The notes: generated by a model not told the origin, from the sequence alone. Positions 45,398 through 55,526 are shown, counted from the stretch's first letter. The stretch: 64,000 nucleotides of DNA from Granulicella sapmiensis (GCA_026225395.1 JAMFSR010000003.1:1-64000); one strand, 5' to 3'. Numbers and translations are program-made.

Positions 45398-46462
45398 TTA
45401 CGTTTGCCGCCGCCAGAACCCAGGTAGATGCGCCACGTAGATCAGCTTGCTCACCGCCGCCGTCACGCTCGCATACAGCCGCGCCAGCGGCAGCGGTAGC
45501 CGCAGCACCGGGTACACGAACACCCAGTACCGCGCATTGCCGCCCAATACCTCCCGCAGCGTGGCGTGCGCCTCCTCAATGCCCATCGTGGTGTTGCCTG
45601 AGGACCGAATCTCCAGGATTGCCGCAGGAAACCACCGCCGCACCGTAAAGTTCACAATCGGATCGCTCAGGTCAGGCCGGTTGGGCAGCAGCCGCAGCAC
45701 ATTCGCCACCAGGTTGCGCCCAAACACCAATCCCACTGAGTACCCATTCGCATTCCCCACACGCCCCGCCAGCGGACGGTCCCAAAGCACCACCGACCGC
45801 CGGTGATGCAGCAGCAGCGGCAACGACCAGGCCAGCTGCACGAGGTTCGTTCCCACGAACGCCCGCGGCGCCTCATGCGGCAGCGACTCCAGCCGCTCTT
45901 TGTTTACGATCAACCCGCTGATGAACGTGAACATGATGTTCACCGTCGTCGCGAACGTCCGCGCATCCCTCACCGTATGGAATCTCCGCCCCAACGGATC
46001 GCCATGGGCCTCCGTACGATAGTCATTCCGAAACGGATAGCTGGTCACGTACACCATATCGATCTCAGCCGGAGCACCGTCCGCTGCCTGCAGGTGCGAC
46101 ACCACCTTCGCCAGCGTCCCAGGCAGTATCAGGTCATCGTCTCCGCACAGCCAGAAGAAGCTCCCCTTCGCCTGCTCATAGCTGAACGCAAAGTTCGCGT
46201 CTGACCCAATGTTTGCCGCATGCCGCTGATAGTCGACCGCAATACCAGCCTTGGCCAACCGCTCGCGAACCCCGGCAACCAACTGTGGCGTGTCGTCTTC
46301 AGAAGCGTTGTCGCACACCAGCAATTCCACCTGTGGAAACGCCAACAGCTGCGGTTCCAACGAGCCGAGAAGCTCCGCTAGATACTCCGCCCGGTTATAG
46401 GTCGGTATAGCGATGGTCAACAACGGCCTCGCGCCGGTGTTCGGCAGTCCGTCAAACCTCAT
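45398..46462 (-). CDS. Glycosyltransferase family 2
   Basis: A 354-residue inverting GT-A glycosyltransferase. LLTIAIPTYNRAEYLAELLGSLEPQL and the DxD-like metal site LCGDDDLILPG are visible. A hydrophobic region follows at the C-terminus. Start 46462 is taken because MRFDGLPNTG leads directly into the fold. It overlaps the flippase gene by 11 bases and belongs to its operon. Confidence 0.9.
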   Translation of the reverse strand: MRFDGLPNTGARPLLTIAIPTYNRAEYLAELLGSLEPQLLAFPQVELLVCDNASEDDTPQLVAGVRERLAKAGIAVDYQRHAANIGSDANFAFSYEQAKGSFFWLCGDDDLILPGTLAKVVSHLQAADGAPAEIDMVYVTSYPFRNDYRTEAHGDPLGRRFHTVRDARTFATTVNIMFTFISGLIVNKERLESLPHEAPRAFVGTNLVQLAWSLPLLLHHRRSVVLWDRPLAGRVGNANGYSVGLVFGRNLVANVLRLLPNRPDLSDPIVNFTVRRWFPAAILEIRSSGNTTMGIEEAHATLREVLGGNARYWVFVYPVLRLPLPLARLYASVTAAVSKLIYVAHLPGFWRRQT

Positions 46463-47903
46463 GCCAAACCCTCCGGTAGTGGACAAACAGATACCAGCCC
46501 CAGCCCACGCCCAGCACCATTCCAATCGCCAACTGCCCGGACGTCATCCCCAAGGCTCCATACCGTCGCCCCAGGAAGTACGTCGACATCGTAAGACAGA
46601 CCGCGGAAACCACCGAAGGCAGCAGGAACTTCTCTTGCTTGTGCGCCCTCAGGTAAAGCGCCCAGGAGCTCACCAGCTGGTTCAGCACCATGCAGATCAG
46701 CAAAAACGCCAACGGCAACGGCGGCAGCATGCGCTGTGCAAACGGCAGATGGTGGAGGTTCAGCAGCACCACCCCTGTCCAAACTACCAACGCACCCAGC
46801 ACGGCCAGCGACACGCTCTGCCACACCGATCGGAAGAACAGCCGGTCGAGTATTCCATACTCCTTGCGGGCAATCATCGCCCCAAACGGCGCCGCTTTCG
46901 TATTGATCCACGCAATGGCCACCGAAGCCACGGCATTCGATAGGTTCATCGACATACCCATGCGCCCCGCCGCCGCTGGCCCCCAGTACTTGAACAGCAC
47001 CGGATTGAACAACTGGAAGATGAAAAAGCCGCACGCATAGCTCACGGCAATCCGCCACTGGAACGGCCAAACCTCGGTCCACCAGTCGATCGCATGTTCC
47101 CCGACCGGATGCCGCAGCAGATGAAACAGCAGCCGCCGCCGGCTTGCAAGCCACACAATGCCGGCCAGCGCCTGGCCTGCAATCAGCAACGCCGGCGCGA
47201 ATAAGCCATGGTGCATCAGCAGCGCGCCCCACGCCAGCAATCCGCCTGTCATGGACTGCGCCAGCCGCGTCCGCGCCACCCGCGCCACAAACCCGCAACC
47301 CTCCAGGAACGAAAAGATCGGATCGATCTGAAACGTAAGGCTCGAAGCCAGCACAACGCAAACCCACGGCAGTCGCCACGCAATCGCCTGATGCACATCC
47401 GGGGTTGAAGCAAAGAAGTGCCATCCCACCGGCACCAGGAAGCAAGCCATCAACACCGCCGCCACGGTATACCACTTCAGCGCCTTCCTCAGAATCGAAG
47501 CCAGCCGCGAGTGCGCCGCCTCCGGCCCCGTGATGCGGTCGTAGGCGTCAATCGTCAGATGTGCCACTTCATGGGTCGCCAGCTGCAGGATCACCACCGA
47601 AAATCCCAGCTCGAACACGATCTGCAGCGCCACCAGCGAACCGAACGTGTAGTAGTACCCCTGCTCCGCAGGCGACAGCTTGCGGGCGATCAACGCCACC
47701 GTAATCAGCCCGGAAATACCCGACCATCCCCGCGCCAACACTGTATAAGCAATCGCGCGATCCAATCCGACAGCATGCGCAATCCGTCCCAGCGGCCCTT
47801 TGCGCCATCCGCTCGGTGAGGGAGACGGTGCAGCCTGGGCGTCGCTGCCGTCACCGGGAACGAGAAGAGAGACGGGCGTTTCGGTTTCGGGCAACTTGGA
47901 CAT
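46452..47903 (-). CDS. Polysaccharide flippase (Wzx-like)
   Basis: A 483-residue membrane protein with 12 or so hydrophobic segments, in the polysaccharide-transporter/MATE-like fold. It flips lipid-linked glycan repeat units. IAYTVLARGWSGISGLITVALIARKLSPAEQGYYY near the start is typical. It overlaps the GT2 gene by 11 bases. Confidence 0.85.
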   Translation of the reverse strand: MSKLPETETPVSLLVPGDGSDAQAAPSPSPSGWRKGPLGRIAHAVGLDRAIAYTVLARGWSGISGLITVALIARKLSPAEQGYYYTFGSLVALQIVFELGFSVVILQLATHEVAHLTIDAYDRITGPEAAHSRLASILRKALKWYTVAAVLMACFLVPVGWHFFASTPDVHQAIAWRLPWVCVVLASSLTFQIDPIFSFLEGCGFVARVARTRLAQSMTGGLLAWGALLMHHGLFAPALLIAGQALAGIVWLASRRRLLFHLLRHPVGEHAIDWWTEVWPFQWRIAVSYACGFFIFQLFNPVLFKYWGPAAAGRMGMSMNLSNAVASVAIAWINTKAAPFGAMIARKEYGILDRLFFRSVWQSVSLAVLGALVVWTGVVLLNLHHLPFAQRMLPPLPLAFLLICMVLNQLVSSWALYLRAHKQEKFLLPSVVSAVCLTMSTYFLGRRYGALGMTSGQLAIGMVLGVGWGWYLFVHYRRVWHEV

Positions 47904-47945
47904 TCTTTAATCGGGGGTTGGGCGACTCGGCCTGCCCAAAGTTTA

Positions 47946-49115
47946 TCAGCGCGTGGTAGGCGACAGAGGGCGCGCCCACGTTGCCATCAGCGGCTTCGCT
48001 TCGGACGCCGCTTCGTACCCATAGCTTCGGAAAAGCGTTTCGATGTCCGTATGCGTCGACTCTCCATCCGGCTTCAGGTGGCATGTATCGAGCGCAAAGT
48101 TTGTTTTGTTCGCCCGCAAAAGGTCAGCAGACTTCGCAATCACTTCAATCTCGGAGCCTTCAATATCCACCTTGCAGAAAGCAGGCACGCACCATCGCTC
48201 GAATCTGTCTGTAAGCGTGATGGCGTCGACGGTCACAACATTGCTCGCTGGGGCGCGGTCCAGCACGGACATCAGCATCGATCCCACCGTTCCTTCGGAA
48301 CTGAACGCCATCTTGCCCGCCGTGCCGGCTACTGCCGCGTTTACCAGTTCGACATTAGTCAGGTTGTAGCGCGCCATGTTGCGCTTGAGAATCTCGAAAT
48401 TCACTGGATCGGGCTCAAACGCAATCACCTTGCCCTCCGGTCCAACCATCTGTGCAAAGTGATATGTGGAGACCCCACAGTGTGCGCCTATCTCAAACAC
48501 CAGATCGCCGCTCTTAGGCCGGTACCAGCGAAATGACTCTTCCAGTTCGTCCTCTTCTTCCGGAAACGAAGCCATCTCAAACTGCAATCCCGATCCCCGG
48601 TAGGTCTGTAGCTGTCCCGGTTCCGAGTAATCCACCACCTCGATCCCATCCCGCAGCTCCGGCACCAATGGAGAAAAGAGCCGGTCGAACGTCTCAGCAT
48701 TGTCCGCCGCATACACAAAATGATCTTTGGCAAGGATCATCGCCTGCTTGCCTTTCAGCAGCCAAACCTTACCGTTCCTAGACTCAATCACGACACCCGC
48801 GCGCAGGCTCCTCCTGCAGATATTGAAATCCGCCGGAGCCGCGGAAAAATCCACAACGCTCACTCCGTCTTCCACCCTGGCCGGCAGCGCATAAGCATAG
48901 CCATTGAAGTTCCGTGCCACCTCCGGCGCAAAAAAAGCATGCTTCGACGCCAGTACGATAGCCCGGTCGTCTTTACGCAACTTCAGACCGTTCGTCACGC
49001 GTTGCGCCTGCACCCCGAATTTGCGGCATTTTCTTTGAGCCCACAACGCAACCAGCCAACTTCCACCGGCTGCGGTCAATAGTTTGGTACGTAACTCCTG
49101 CTTAGCCAATCTCAT
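47946..49115 (-). CDS. FkbM family SAM methyltransferase
   Basis: A 389-residue protein. The C-terminal 200 residues are an FkbM methyltransferase: GDLVFEIGAHCGVSTYHFAQMVG binds SAM, followed by VIAFEPDPVNFEILKRN and FCKVDIEGSEIEVI. The N-terminal 190 residues are a separate, less conserved domain. It probably methylates a sugar of an extracellular glycan. It is 42 bases upstream of the flippase in the operon. Confidence 0.88.
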   Translation of the reverse strand: MRLAKQELRTKLLTAAGGSWLVALWAQRKCRKFGVQAQRVTNGLKLRKDDRAIVLASKHAFFAPEVARNFNGYAYALPARVEDGVSVVDFSAAPADFNICRRSLRAGVVIESRNGKVWLLKGKQAMILAKDHFVYAADNAETFDRLFSPLVPELRDGIEVVDYSEPGQLQTYRGSGLQFEMASFPEEEDELEESFRWYRPKSGDLVFEIGAHCGVSTYHFAQMVGPEGKVIAFEPDPVNFEILKRNMARYNLTNVELVNAAVAGTAGKMAFSSEGTVGSMLMSVLDRAPASNVVTVDAITLTDRFERWCVPAFCKVDIEGSEIEVIAKSADLLRANKTNFALDTCHLKPDGESTHTDIETLFRSYGYEAASEAKPLMATWARPLSPTTR

Positions 49116-49350
49116 CTCCGTAATCGTGCTTCTTCGCTGAACAAGGAAAGTCTGCCGGGCTGTTTCAGCGTGAAAGAGTCACACCATGACACCTTCGCCT
49201 CACAGGCATATCTCTTCAATTGAAGGCGCTACAAATTCGATCCATACCCGGCCCGAGGGGTTGTGTCGAGATAGCCCGCAAACTGCATCTAAAGACACAG
49301 TACAATCGACCTGCTTCGCTTACGCCTCCAGGAGTTTCCTGACGACCATA

Positions 49351-50568
49351 ATGAAACGTGCCTGGGCTTCTATACCGTCTCACGAATCTCCGAATTCCGC
49401 TGCCAACCACTCCCGCCATCAGCCAGAACTGGATGGCATCCGCGGCATCGCCATCCTAGCGGTACTACTTTCGCACACCATCCTCTCCCTTGGGGTGTTT
49501 CCCATCAAACATCCCCATACCACGGCAGGCGGCCTCTTGGTCTACGTCCTGGTTCCGGGCTGGGGAGGCGTCGATCTCTTCTTCGCGCTTTCCGGGTTTC
49601 TCATCACTGGAATTCTTCTCCGCGCCCGTACCAAAGCCACGTACTTCCGCTCCTTCTATGCCCGTCGCGTGCTTCGCATCTTTCCCATCTACTATCTAAC
49701 CTTGGCCGTCTCACTGCTAGCGGGTATCCTTTGGCCCACATTCGGCGTACATTTGCCGGCCACTAACCTCGAGCGCATTTCCTTCTTCCTTTATCTCCAG
49801 AACTGGCCCATCTTCTGGCAAGGGTGGCTCGGCCTCACTTCCATATGGGGGGGAGTCTTCTGGTCGCTCGCCGTGGAAGAGCAGTTCTACCTCATCTGGC
49901 CCACGCTCGTCCGCTTTTGCACCCTTCGTTTCATGCTCGGCATCTGCATCGTAGGCTTCCTGTTCGGAGCCCCGCTGCGCTGGTGGCTCATCGAACACCT
50001 TACCGGTGCTAGCCTCGGCCTTGTGCAGTTTCCCGTCTCCCGCCTTGACGGCCTTTTCATCGGGGCCGGCATCGCGCTTTATCGCGAGATCCGCGGCCGA
50101 ATCGTCTCCCTCGCGGCAGCCAAAATGGCTTTGACCGCGGGAGCACTCATGATCCTCTACATCGCCGCTCTTCACCGCGAGGAGCTGTCCACAACAGGCG
50201 TTCGCATGGGCACCTTCGGCATCACAGCCTTCGCCCTGTTCGGTGGTGGTCTGATCGCAGCATCGCAACATCATCTACCGCGCCTTAGCCGTCTTCTCAC
50301 GCTCCGCCCGTTGATCTTCGCTGGCAAGTACAGCTACGGCATGTACGTCTACCACCTGTTTGTCTATCTCGGCTTCCAAACGCTGGCACACCACCTCTGG
50401 CCCGCCACCGAAGGAGAAATCTCCTTTATCCCGGCACTCCTCTACACTGCTGCTACCATCGCCGTGAGTGCTGCCATTGCCATGCTCAGCTTCCACTTCG
50501 TCGAGGAGCCCTTCCTTCGTATGAAGCGATTCTTCCCATCGCCTAGCGCCCCCACCACATCTGAATAG
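49351..50568 (+). CDS. Acyltransferase 3 family membrane protein
   Basis: A 405-residue integral membrane acyltransferase (OafA-like) that acylates extracytoplasmic sugars. The N-terminal motif is ELDGIRGIAILAVLLSH with the conserved His, then SGFLITGILL and RRVLRIFPIYYL, and VEEQFYLIWP. The start at 49351 gives this core directly; an upstream in-frame start at 49186 is less likely. It is the first gene of the divergent cluster. Confidence 0.9.
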   Translation: MKRAWASIPSHESPNSAANHSRHQPELDGIRGIAILAVLLSHTILSLGVFPIKHPHTTAGGLLVYVLVPGWGGVDLFFALSGFLITGILLRARTKATYFRSFYARRVLRIFPIYYLTLAVSLLAGILWPTFGVHLPATNLERISFFLYLQNWPIFWQGWLGLTSIWGGVFWSLAVEEQFYLIWPTLVRFCTLRFMLGICIVGFLFGAPLRWWLIEHLTGASLGLVQFPVSRLDGLFIGAGIALYREIRGRIVSLAAAKMALTAGALMILYIAALHREELSTTGVRMGTFGITAFALFGGGLIAASQHHLPRLSRLLTLRPLIFAGKYSYGMYVYHLFVYLGFQTLAHHLWPATEGEISFIPALLYTAATIAVSAAIAMLSFHFVEEPFLRMKRFFPSPSAPTTSE

Positions 50569-50772
50569 CCCATCCATCACGGCATTTCCGGTACCGTAAC
50601 GAAGTTGGTTCGCCCGCCAAAATGATTCTGGCCGCATCTCCATTCGCGCTACAGTTTGCTTCACCCAGCCGCTATCCGCGGCGCGAAAGACTCCCGTTTC
50701 CGCTATCTTCCGCGCCTTTGGCACCGTAAGCTGGACTTCACCCCAAACCTTTCGCCAGAGTGTACGACCGCC

Positions 50773-52212
50773 ATGCTCTTCCCGACCGTCGAATACGCCG
50801 TCTTCTTTCTCATTGTGCTCGCGGCCGCCTGGGCGCTCGAATCCCGCCCGCAAGCGCACAAGCTCTTTCTGCTTGCCGCAAGCTACGTCTTCTACGGCTT
50901 CTGGAGCTGGCGCTACGTCCCACTGCTCATCCTCATCTCACTCTTCGCCGGCCTCATCGCACAGTCCATCCAGCACACCGAAGACCCCACCCGCCGCAAG
51001 CAGCTTCTCATCGTCGGCGTAACAGTCTGCCTCGCCGTCCTCATCTACTACAAGTACGCCAGCTTCGTGCTGCTAACCGCTCTTGGCCTTTGGGGCTACG
51101 TCGGCCGCACTCCCGTCTGGAACCTACCCGCCCCGTTCCTCCCGCTCGGCATTTCGTTCTTCGTCTTCCACGCCATCTCGCTGATGGGCGACATCTACCG
51201 CCGCAAACTCCGCGAACCCCTCTACCTCACCGACGCTCTCCTCTACGTCGCCTTCTTCCCGCAACTCATCGCCGGCCCCATCCTCCGCGCCTCGCACTTT
51301 ATCCCGCAGCTCATGAAGCCCCGCTACAAAGCCATCTCCGACGCGCATCATATCCGTGTCAACCGAGCCTTCCTGCTCATCCTCGCGGGCCTCTTCAAAA
51401 AAGTAATCGTATCGAACACCCTCTCAACACGCCTCGTTGAACCCGTCTTCGCCGCTCCAGCCAGCTTCCATAGCGGCGACGTCCTGCTCGCCATCTACGG
51501 CTACGCTGCCCAGATCTACTGCGACTTCTCCGGCTATACCGACATCGCCATCGGTTGCGCCATGCTTCTCGGCTACCACTTCCCGCGCAACTTCAACGCT
51601 CCTTACACGGCCACTGATCCGCAGGACTTCTGGCAACGCTGGCACATCTCGCTCTCCAGCTGGCTCCGCGACTACCTCTACATCCCCCTCGGCGGCTCGA
51701 GGTCAGGCGCCGCCCGCACGTACGTAAACCTCATGCTCACCATGCTCCTCGGCGGCCTCTGGCATGGCGCTTCATGGACGTTCGTCATGTGGGGTGGCTT
51801 GCAAGGCCTCTACCTCATCATGCACCGTCTCTGGTCCACAAGCTCCTCGCAACAAATCCAACACCTCCGCACCCGCACATGGTGGCCGTGGGTCGCACGA
51901 ATCCTCATGTTCCACGCCGTCTGCATCGGCTGGGTCTTCTTTCGCTCTCCCACCTTCAACGTCGCCGCAACAGTCTTCCATCAACTAGCCACCAGCCGTG
52001 GAGCCCTTACCATGGCGACCTGGCCCGTCCTTCTCACGCTGGTCCTCGGCATCTTCGGTCAATACGCCCCCAGGCTCTGGCGCCGCACAGCAGAGTCCAC
52101 CATGTCCCGTCTCCCCATCTTCGCCAGCGGCATCACCTTAGCCTTCGTCATCTTCCTCATTGAACTCCTCGGCCCCACCGGCGTAGCTCCCTTCATCTAC
52201 TTCCAGTTCTAG
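50773..52212 (+). CDS. MBOAT family O-acyltransferase (AlgI-like)
   Basis: A 479-residue multi-pass protein. YIPLGGSRSG, GGLWHGASWTFVMWGGLQG (catalytic His) and PRNFNAPYTATDPQDFWQRWHISLSSWLRDY are MBOAT/AlgI hallmarks. Such proteins pass acetyl groups across the membrane for glycan O-acetylation. The start at 50773 is chosen for the typical MLFPTVEYAVFFL. The SGNH gene begins within six bases after its stop. Confidence 0.93.
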   Translation: MLFPTVEYAVFFLIVLAAAWALESRPQAHKLFLLAASYVFYGFWSWRYVPLLILISLFAGLIAQSIQHTEDPTRRKQLLIVGVTVCLAVLIYYKYASFVLLTALGLWGYVGRTPVWNLPAPFLPLGISFFVFHAISLMGDIYRRKLREPLYLTDALLYVAFFPQLIAGPILRASHFIPQLMKPRYKAISDAHHIRVNRAFLLILAGLFKKVIVSNTLSTRLVEPVFAAPASFHSGDVLLAIYGYAAQIYCDFSGYTDIAIGCAMLLGYHFPRNFNAPYTATDPQDFWQRWHISLSSWLRDYLYIPLGGSRSGAARTYVNLMLTMLLGGLWHGASWTFVMWGGLQGLYLIMHRLWSTSSSQQIQHLRTRTWWPWVARILMFHAVCIGWVFFRSPTFNVAATVFHQLATSRGALTMATWPVLLTLVLGIFGQYAPRLWRRTAESTMSRLPIFASGITLAFVIFLIELLGPTGVAPFIYFQF

Positions 52213-52217
52213 TGACC

Positions 52218-53360
52218 ATGAAACCTTACCGCCGATTCTCGACGCTACCCCAACTCACACTGAGTCTCGCCACCTTCGTCGCGCTCATCCTCGTGCTTGA
52301 GTCCGGGGGCCTCTACGACTGGGCCCAACGCCTCGATCTCGGTCCCGAGCGAACTATCGCCCTACCCACCTTCACGCTCCTCCACCGAGCGCTCACACCA
52401 CTCCGCATTGAAAAGCAACGCACCCACGCCCTCATAGCACTAGCCCGCATCGGCTGGTCCGACGACCCCGCACTTCTTGCGACCCTCAACCCACCCACAC
52501 CAATCATTCCAATCACAAAAGCGGGTGCCCCCGATCTCTCGCACTTGGAGATCGAGGTTCCCACAGCGACCCCCATTAGCACCAACCCCACACCTCAACC
52601 CCCAACCCCCACCACCCCAATCCCCAAACCCCGTCCCATCCCACTCAACCTCACTGAGCCACCCATCTTCACCAAACTCCCATCCATCCCCGCGATGGAA
52701 TCCGGGGAAACCCGCACCATCGCCATGGCCGGCGACTCCATGATGGCCGTCGGTCTCTCCTCGGCCATGATGCGCGAAGCCCCGCGCTACCCCGCGCTCA
52801 CCTTCCTCAGTCTTTTCAAGTCCGGCACCGGCCTCGCCCGCCCGGATGTTTTCAACTGGCAGCTCGAGTATCCCGCGATGCTCAAGCAATCCCGCCCCGA
52901 CTTCATCATCGTCGCCATCGGCGCCAACGACGGCCAGGGCTTCGTCGACAACGGCACCGTCTATCCGTTCGTCTCGCCCGGCTGGCAACGCATCTACCAG
53001 CACCGCGTCGAGGCCTACCTCGACATGCTCCAATCACACGGAGCCACCGTCATCTGGCTCGGCCTTCCCCCCATGAAAGACGAAACCTTCGACGCCCGCA
53101 TCGACGCCATCAACCGCATCGACTACGACGTCGTCACCTCCACGCCCCATGCCATCTGGTTCAGCACCGCCGGCGTCATCGGAGACACCACCGGCCACTT
53201 CCGCGACTTCGGCGAAGTCCACGGCCACACCGAAAAGCTCCGCCAATCCGACGGCATCCATCTCTCCGACGACGGCGCCGCCCTCATCGTCGCCAAACTC
53301 CTCCCCTGGCTCTCCGCTCAATGCGCAACCCAGACGGAAAACCCCTGCGCAGCTCATTGA
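52218..53360 (+). CDS. SGNH hydrolase-like protein, likely acetyltransferase partner
   Basis: About 380 residues. A signal anchor (LTLSLATFVALILVL) and a long proline-rich linker precede an SGNH domain: block I IAMAGDSMMAVG, block III IVAIGANDGQG, and the C-terminal DGIHLSDDGA with Asp and His. It sits directly after the MBOAT gene, the usual partner for O-acetylation of exopolysaccharide. GTG at 52212 is an alternative start. Confidence 0.85.
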   Translation: MKPYRRFSTLPQLTLSLATFVALILVLESGGLYDWAQRLDLGPERTIALPTFTLLHRALTPLRIEKQRTHALIALARIGWSDDPALLATLNPPTPIIPITKAGAPDLSHLEIEVPTATPISTNPTPQPPTPTTPIPKPRPIPLNLTEPPIFTKLPSIPAMESGETRTIAMAGDSMMAVGLSSAMMREAPRYPALTFLSLFKSGTGLARPDVFNWQLEYPAMLKQSRPDFIIVAIGANDGQGFVDNGTVYPFVSPGWQRIYQHRVEAYLDMLQSHGATVIWLGLPPMKDETFDARIDAINRIDYDVVTSTPHAIWFSTAGVIGDTTGHFRDFGEVHGHTEKLRQSDGIHLSDDGAALIVAKLLPWLSAQCATQTENPCAAH

Positions 53361-53439
53361 GCGCTACGCAGGGGGAGTGGGTGTTACTTTTCTTTCTGTC
53401 TTTGCAGAAGGAATGTGTTTTCCGGACTAGCTCCGGGCG

Positions 53440-53868
53440 TTAGCGGTGGCCGCCGTTGACGTACCCACCGTGCTGCGCTTCGGTGTGGTAATGCCCACCC
53501 GGATCGCTGTAGTGGCTCGCATGGAAGCTCTGGAAGTGGTCCGGATGCTCCTGGTAGGGGCCATGCTGCGGATAGCCGCCGCGATACCCGTAATGAGGAT
53601 CATAAGAGCGGTTCACGTGGCCGTAGAAGCCGGGACCACCGTGGTACCAGCGGCCTGCACCGCGAAAATGCCCACCCTCGAACCACTCCGGTCCATAGTA
53701 GCCATACGGTGCGCAGCGATAGGGAGCAAAACCGTAGTACCCATATGGGCAAGCCGGTTCGCCAACGCCAATGCCGATCGAAATTTGAGCCTGAGCTGGT
53801 TTAGGTGCAGCTGCCGCAAACACAAACATCATGGCTGCCGCGAGAAGGACGTACTTGATACTGCGCAT
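53440..53868 (-). CDS. Secreted Tyr/Gly/His-rich protein
   Basis: A 142-residue protein with a signal peptide (KPAQAQ). After it come CPYGYYGFAPYRCAPYGYYGPEWFEGG and a tail rich in His, Gly and Tyr. Two cysteines are conserved with the paralogue at 54012-54389. Family function unknown. Confidence 0.78.
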   Translation of the reverse strand: MRSIKYVLLAAAMMFVFAAAAPKPAQAQISIGIGVGEPACPYGYYGFAPYRCAPYGYYGPEWFEGGHFRGAGRWYHGGPGFYGHVNRSYDPHYGYRGGYPQHGPYQEHPDHFQSFHASHYSDPGGHYHTEAQHGGYVNGGHR

Positions 53869-53935
53869 GGGGGAACCTCAGGCTATCTGAGTGCCCACCT
53901 CTGCACTAAGTTGCACACGCGGCAGAAATACTCAA

Positions 53936-53966
53936 AGAAAAAGCCCCGCAACTTAGCAAGGGGCTT
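53936..53966 (-). terminator. Terminator of the paralogue gene
   Basis: Seven-bp arms AAGCCCC (53941-53947) and GGGGCTT (53960-53966), followed on the minus strand by TTTTTC. It lies 45 bases after the stop of the gene at 54012. Confidence 0.75.
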
Positions 53967-54011
53967 CTTCAGCGCTTCAAATCTTAGCGATGGTGAAACT
54001 CGAATATTACT

Positions 54012-54389
54012 CTACCGGTGCGGCTTGTCTGCATGTCCCTGTCCATCGCGACTTTCATTCGCCTGGAACTTCGCATGCGGGGCCTGCGGCGCGCCATGCT
54101 CCGGAGCCGGTCCCTTATACCCGTGCTGCGGATCGAAGTGGTTGTTTACATTGCCGTGGAAGTTCGCCGGCCCATGGAACCACTTGCCCGCACCAACAAA
54201 GTGGCCGCCGGCAAACCACTCCGGCCCATAGTAGCCATCCGGCGCACAGTTATACGGAGCGTAATCGTAGTAGCCGTAAGGGCAGCTTGGCTCGGGGCCA
54301 ATCTGAATGGAAATCTGCGCCTGCGCCGCGGGTACAGCGCCTGCAAGGGTCAAAGCGGAAAGAGCAAGAATCGTCTTGATACCACGCAT
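54012..54389 (-). CDS. Secreted Tyr/Gly/His-rich protein, paralogue
   Basis: A 125-residue protein with a signal peptide (GAVPAAQAQ). It shares with the neighbour at 53440 the run CPYGYYDYAPYNCAPDGYYGPEWF and the following GGHFVGAGKWFHG, so the two arose by tandem duplication. The tails differ and are His-rich. Function unknown. Confidence 0.78.
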   Translation of the reverse strand: MRGIKTILALSALTLAGAVPAAQAQISIQIGPEPSCPYGYYDYAPYNCAPDGYYGPEWFAGGHFVGAGKWFHGPANFHGNVNNHFDPQHGYKGPAPEHGAPQAPHAKFQANESRDGQGHADKPHR

Positions 54390-54590
54390 GAAAAGTCTCC
54401 TCTAGAAACAAGAGACGGTCGCCTCGCGACGGAAGTTTGCCGCATGCATGGAAATTTCAAGCTCAATTCAAAGCGCCAAATTGGTTGCTTCTCTTGCAGC
54501 TTTTTGCGCATGATGCAGGCGTGCGATGAGGGTAAAATCCTCCAAACCTCAAGCTCTCAATCCTTATCCCTCTTCAGAACAAGGGCAACC

Positions 54591-55526
54591 TTACCCGCGC
54601 CCACGCCTCGGAGCCCCAAACGACTTCCGCTTCGGCGGCACGGGCTTTTTCAACTGCGCTGCCTCCGGCATCGTCTTCTTCCGCTCCACCTTCTTACCTG
54701 CGGCAGCACGTCCCAGCGCCTGCACCTCACCCGTCGTCAGCTCACGGAACGCCCCCGGTGGAACATCCAGCACCAGCGCTCCATACCCAATGCGCCGGAT
54801 CTTCTCCACATGGTGTCCGATCTCTTCAAACATCTTGCGCAGCTGCCGATTGCGGCCCTCGGTCAGCGTCACTTCAAACCACGGATTCTCCCCACGCCGT
54901 ACCTTCTCCACCTTCGCCGGCTGCGTCAGCACACGGTCCCGACGTCCACTGCGCACTTCATTCAGCCGCCCACGATCGATCATGATCCCACGCCGCAGTT
55001 GATCCACAGCCTCTGCCGTAGGCGCACCCGAAACCTTCACCAGGTACGTCTTCTCAACGCCCGCGGCAGCCTTCGACAGCTTATTCGCCAGCTCTCCATC
55101 ATTGGTCATCAACAGCAGACCCTCCGACAGGTAATCCAACCGCCCCACCGGATACAGCCGTGGCATCTTCGAGTGCTCACCCACCGTCTTCTTCTGCGAA
55201 TCCTGACCCAGCAACTGCATCACCGTAGGCCGATGCTCCGGGTCATCGGTCGTCGTCACATACCCACGCGGCTTGTTCACCATAAAGTACCGCTGCAGTT
55301 CCGGCCCATGCAGCAGCTTGCCATCGACGCGTATATGGTCCTTGCTCGCATCGGCCCGCGTGCCCAGCTCGGTAACCACCTTGCCGTTCACAATCACGCG
55401 GCCTTCGAGGATGATCGCCTCAGCCGCTCTGCGACTCGCAATCCCGGCCTGAGCCAGAATTTTTTGCAACCGGTCGCCGCGGGGCTCGTCGCCGACCGCG
55501 GTCTTCTCTATCGGGGTCTTGCTCAT
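54591..55526 (-). CDS. rluB: Pseudouridine synthase RluB/RsuA family
   Basis: A 311-residue enzyme that isomerises uridine in rRNA. The N-terminal S4 domain is RLQKILAQAGIASRRAAEAIILEGRVIVNGK. The catalytic Asp lies in VGRLDYLSEGLLLMTND. The C-terminal basic tail (VERKKTMPEAAQLKK, RRGRG) is variable. RluB (23S U2605) is the likely assignment. Confidence 0.9.
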   Translation of the reverse strand: MSKTPIEKTAVGDEPRGDRLQKILAQAGIASRRAAEAIILEGRVIVNGKVVTELGTRADASKDHIRVDGKLLHGPELQRYFMVNKPRGYVTTTDDPEHRPTVMQLLGQDSQKKTVGEHSKMPRLYPVGRLDYLSEGLLLMTNDGELANKLSKAAAGVEKTYLVKVSGAPTAEAVDQLRRGIMIDRGRLNEVRSGRRDRVLTQPAKVEKVRRGENPWFEVTLTEGRNRQLRKMFEEIGHHVEKIRRIGYGALVLDVPPGAFRELTTGEVQALGRAAAGKKVERKKTMPEAAQLKKPVPPKRKSFGAPRRGRG

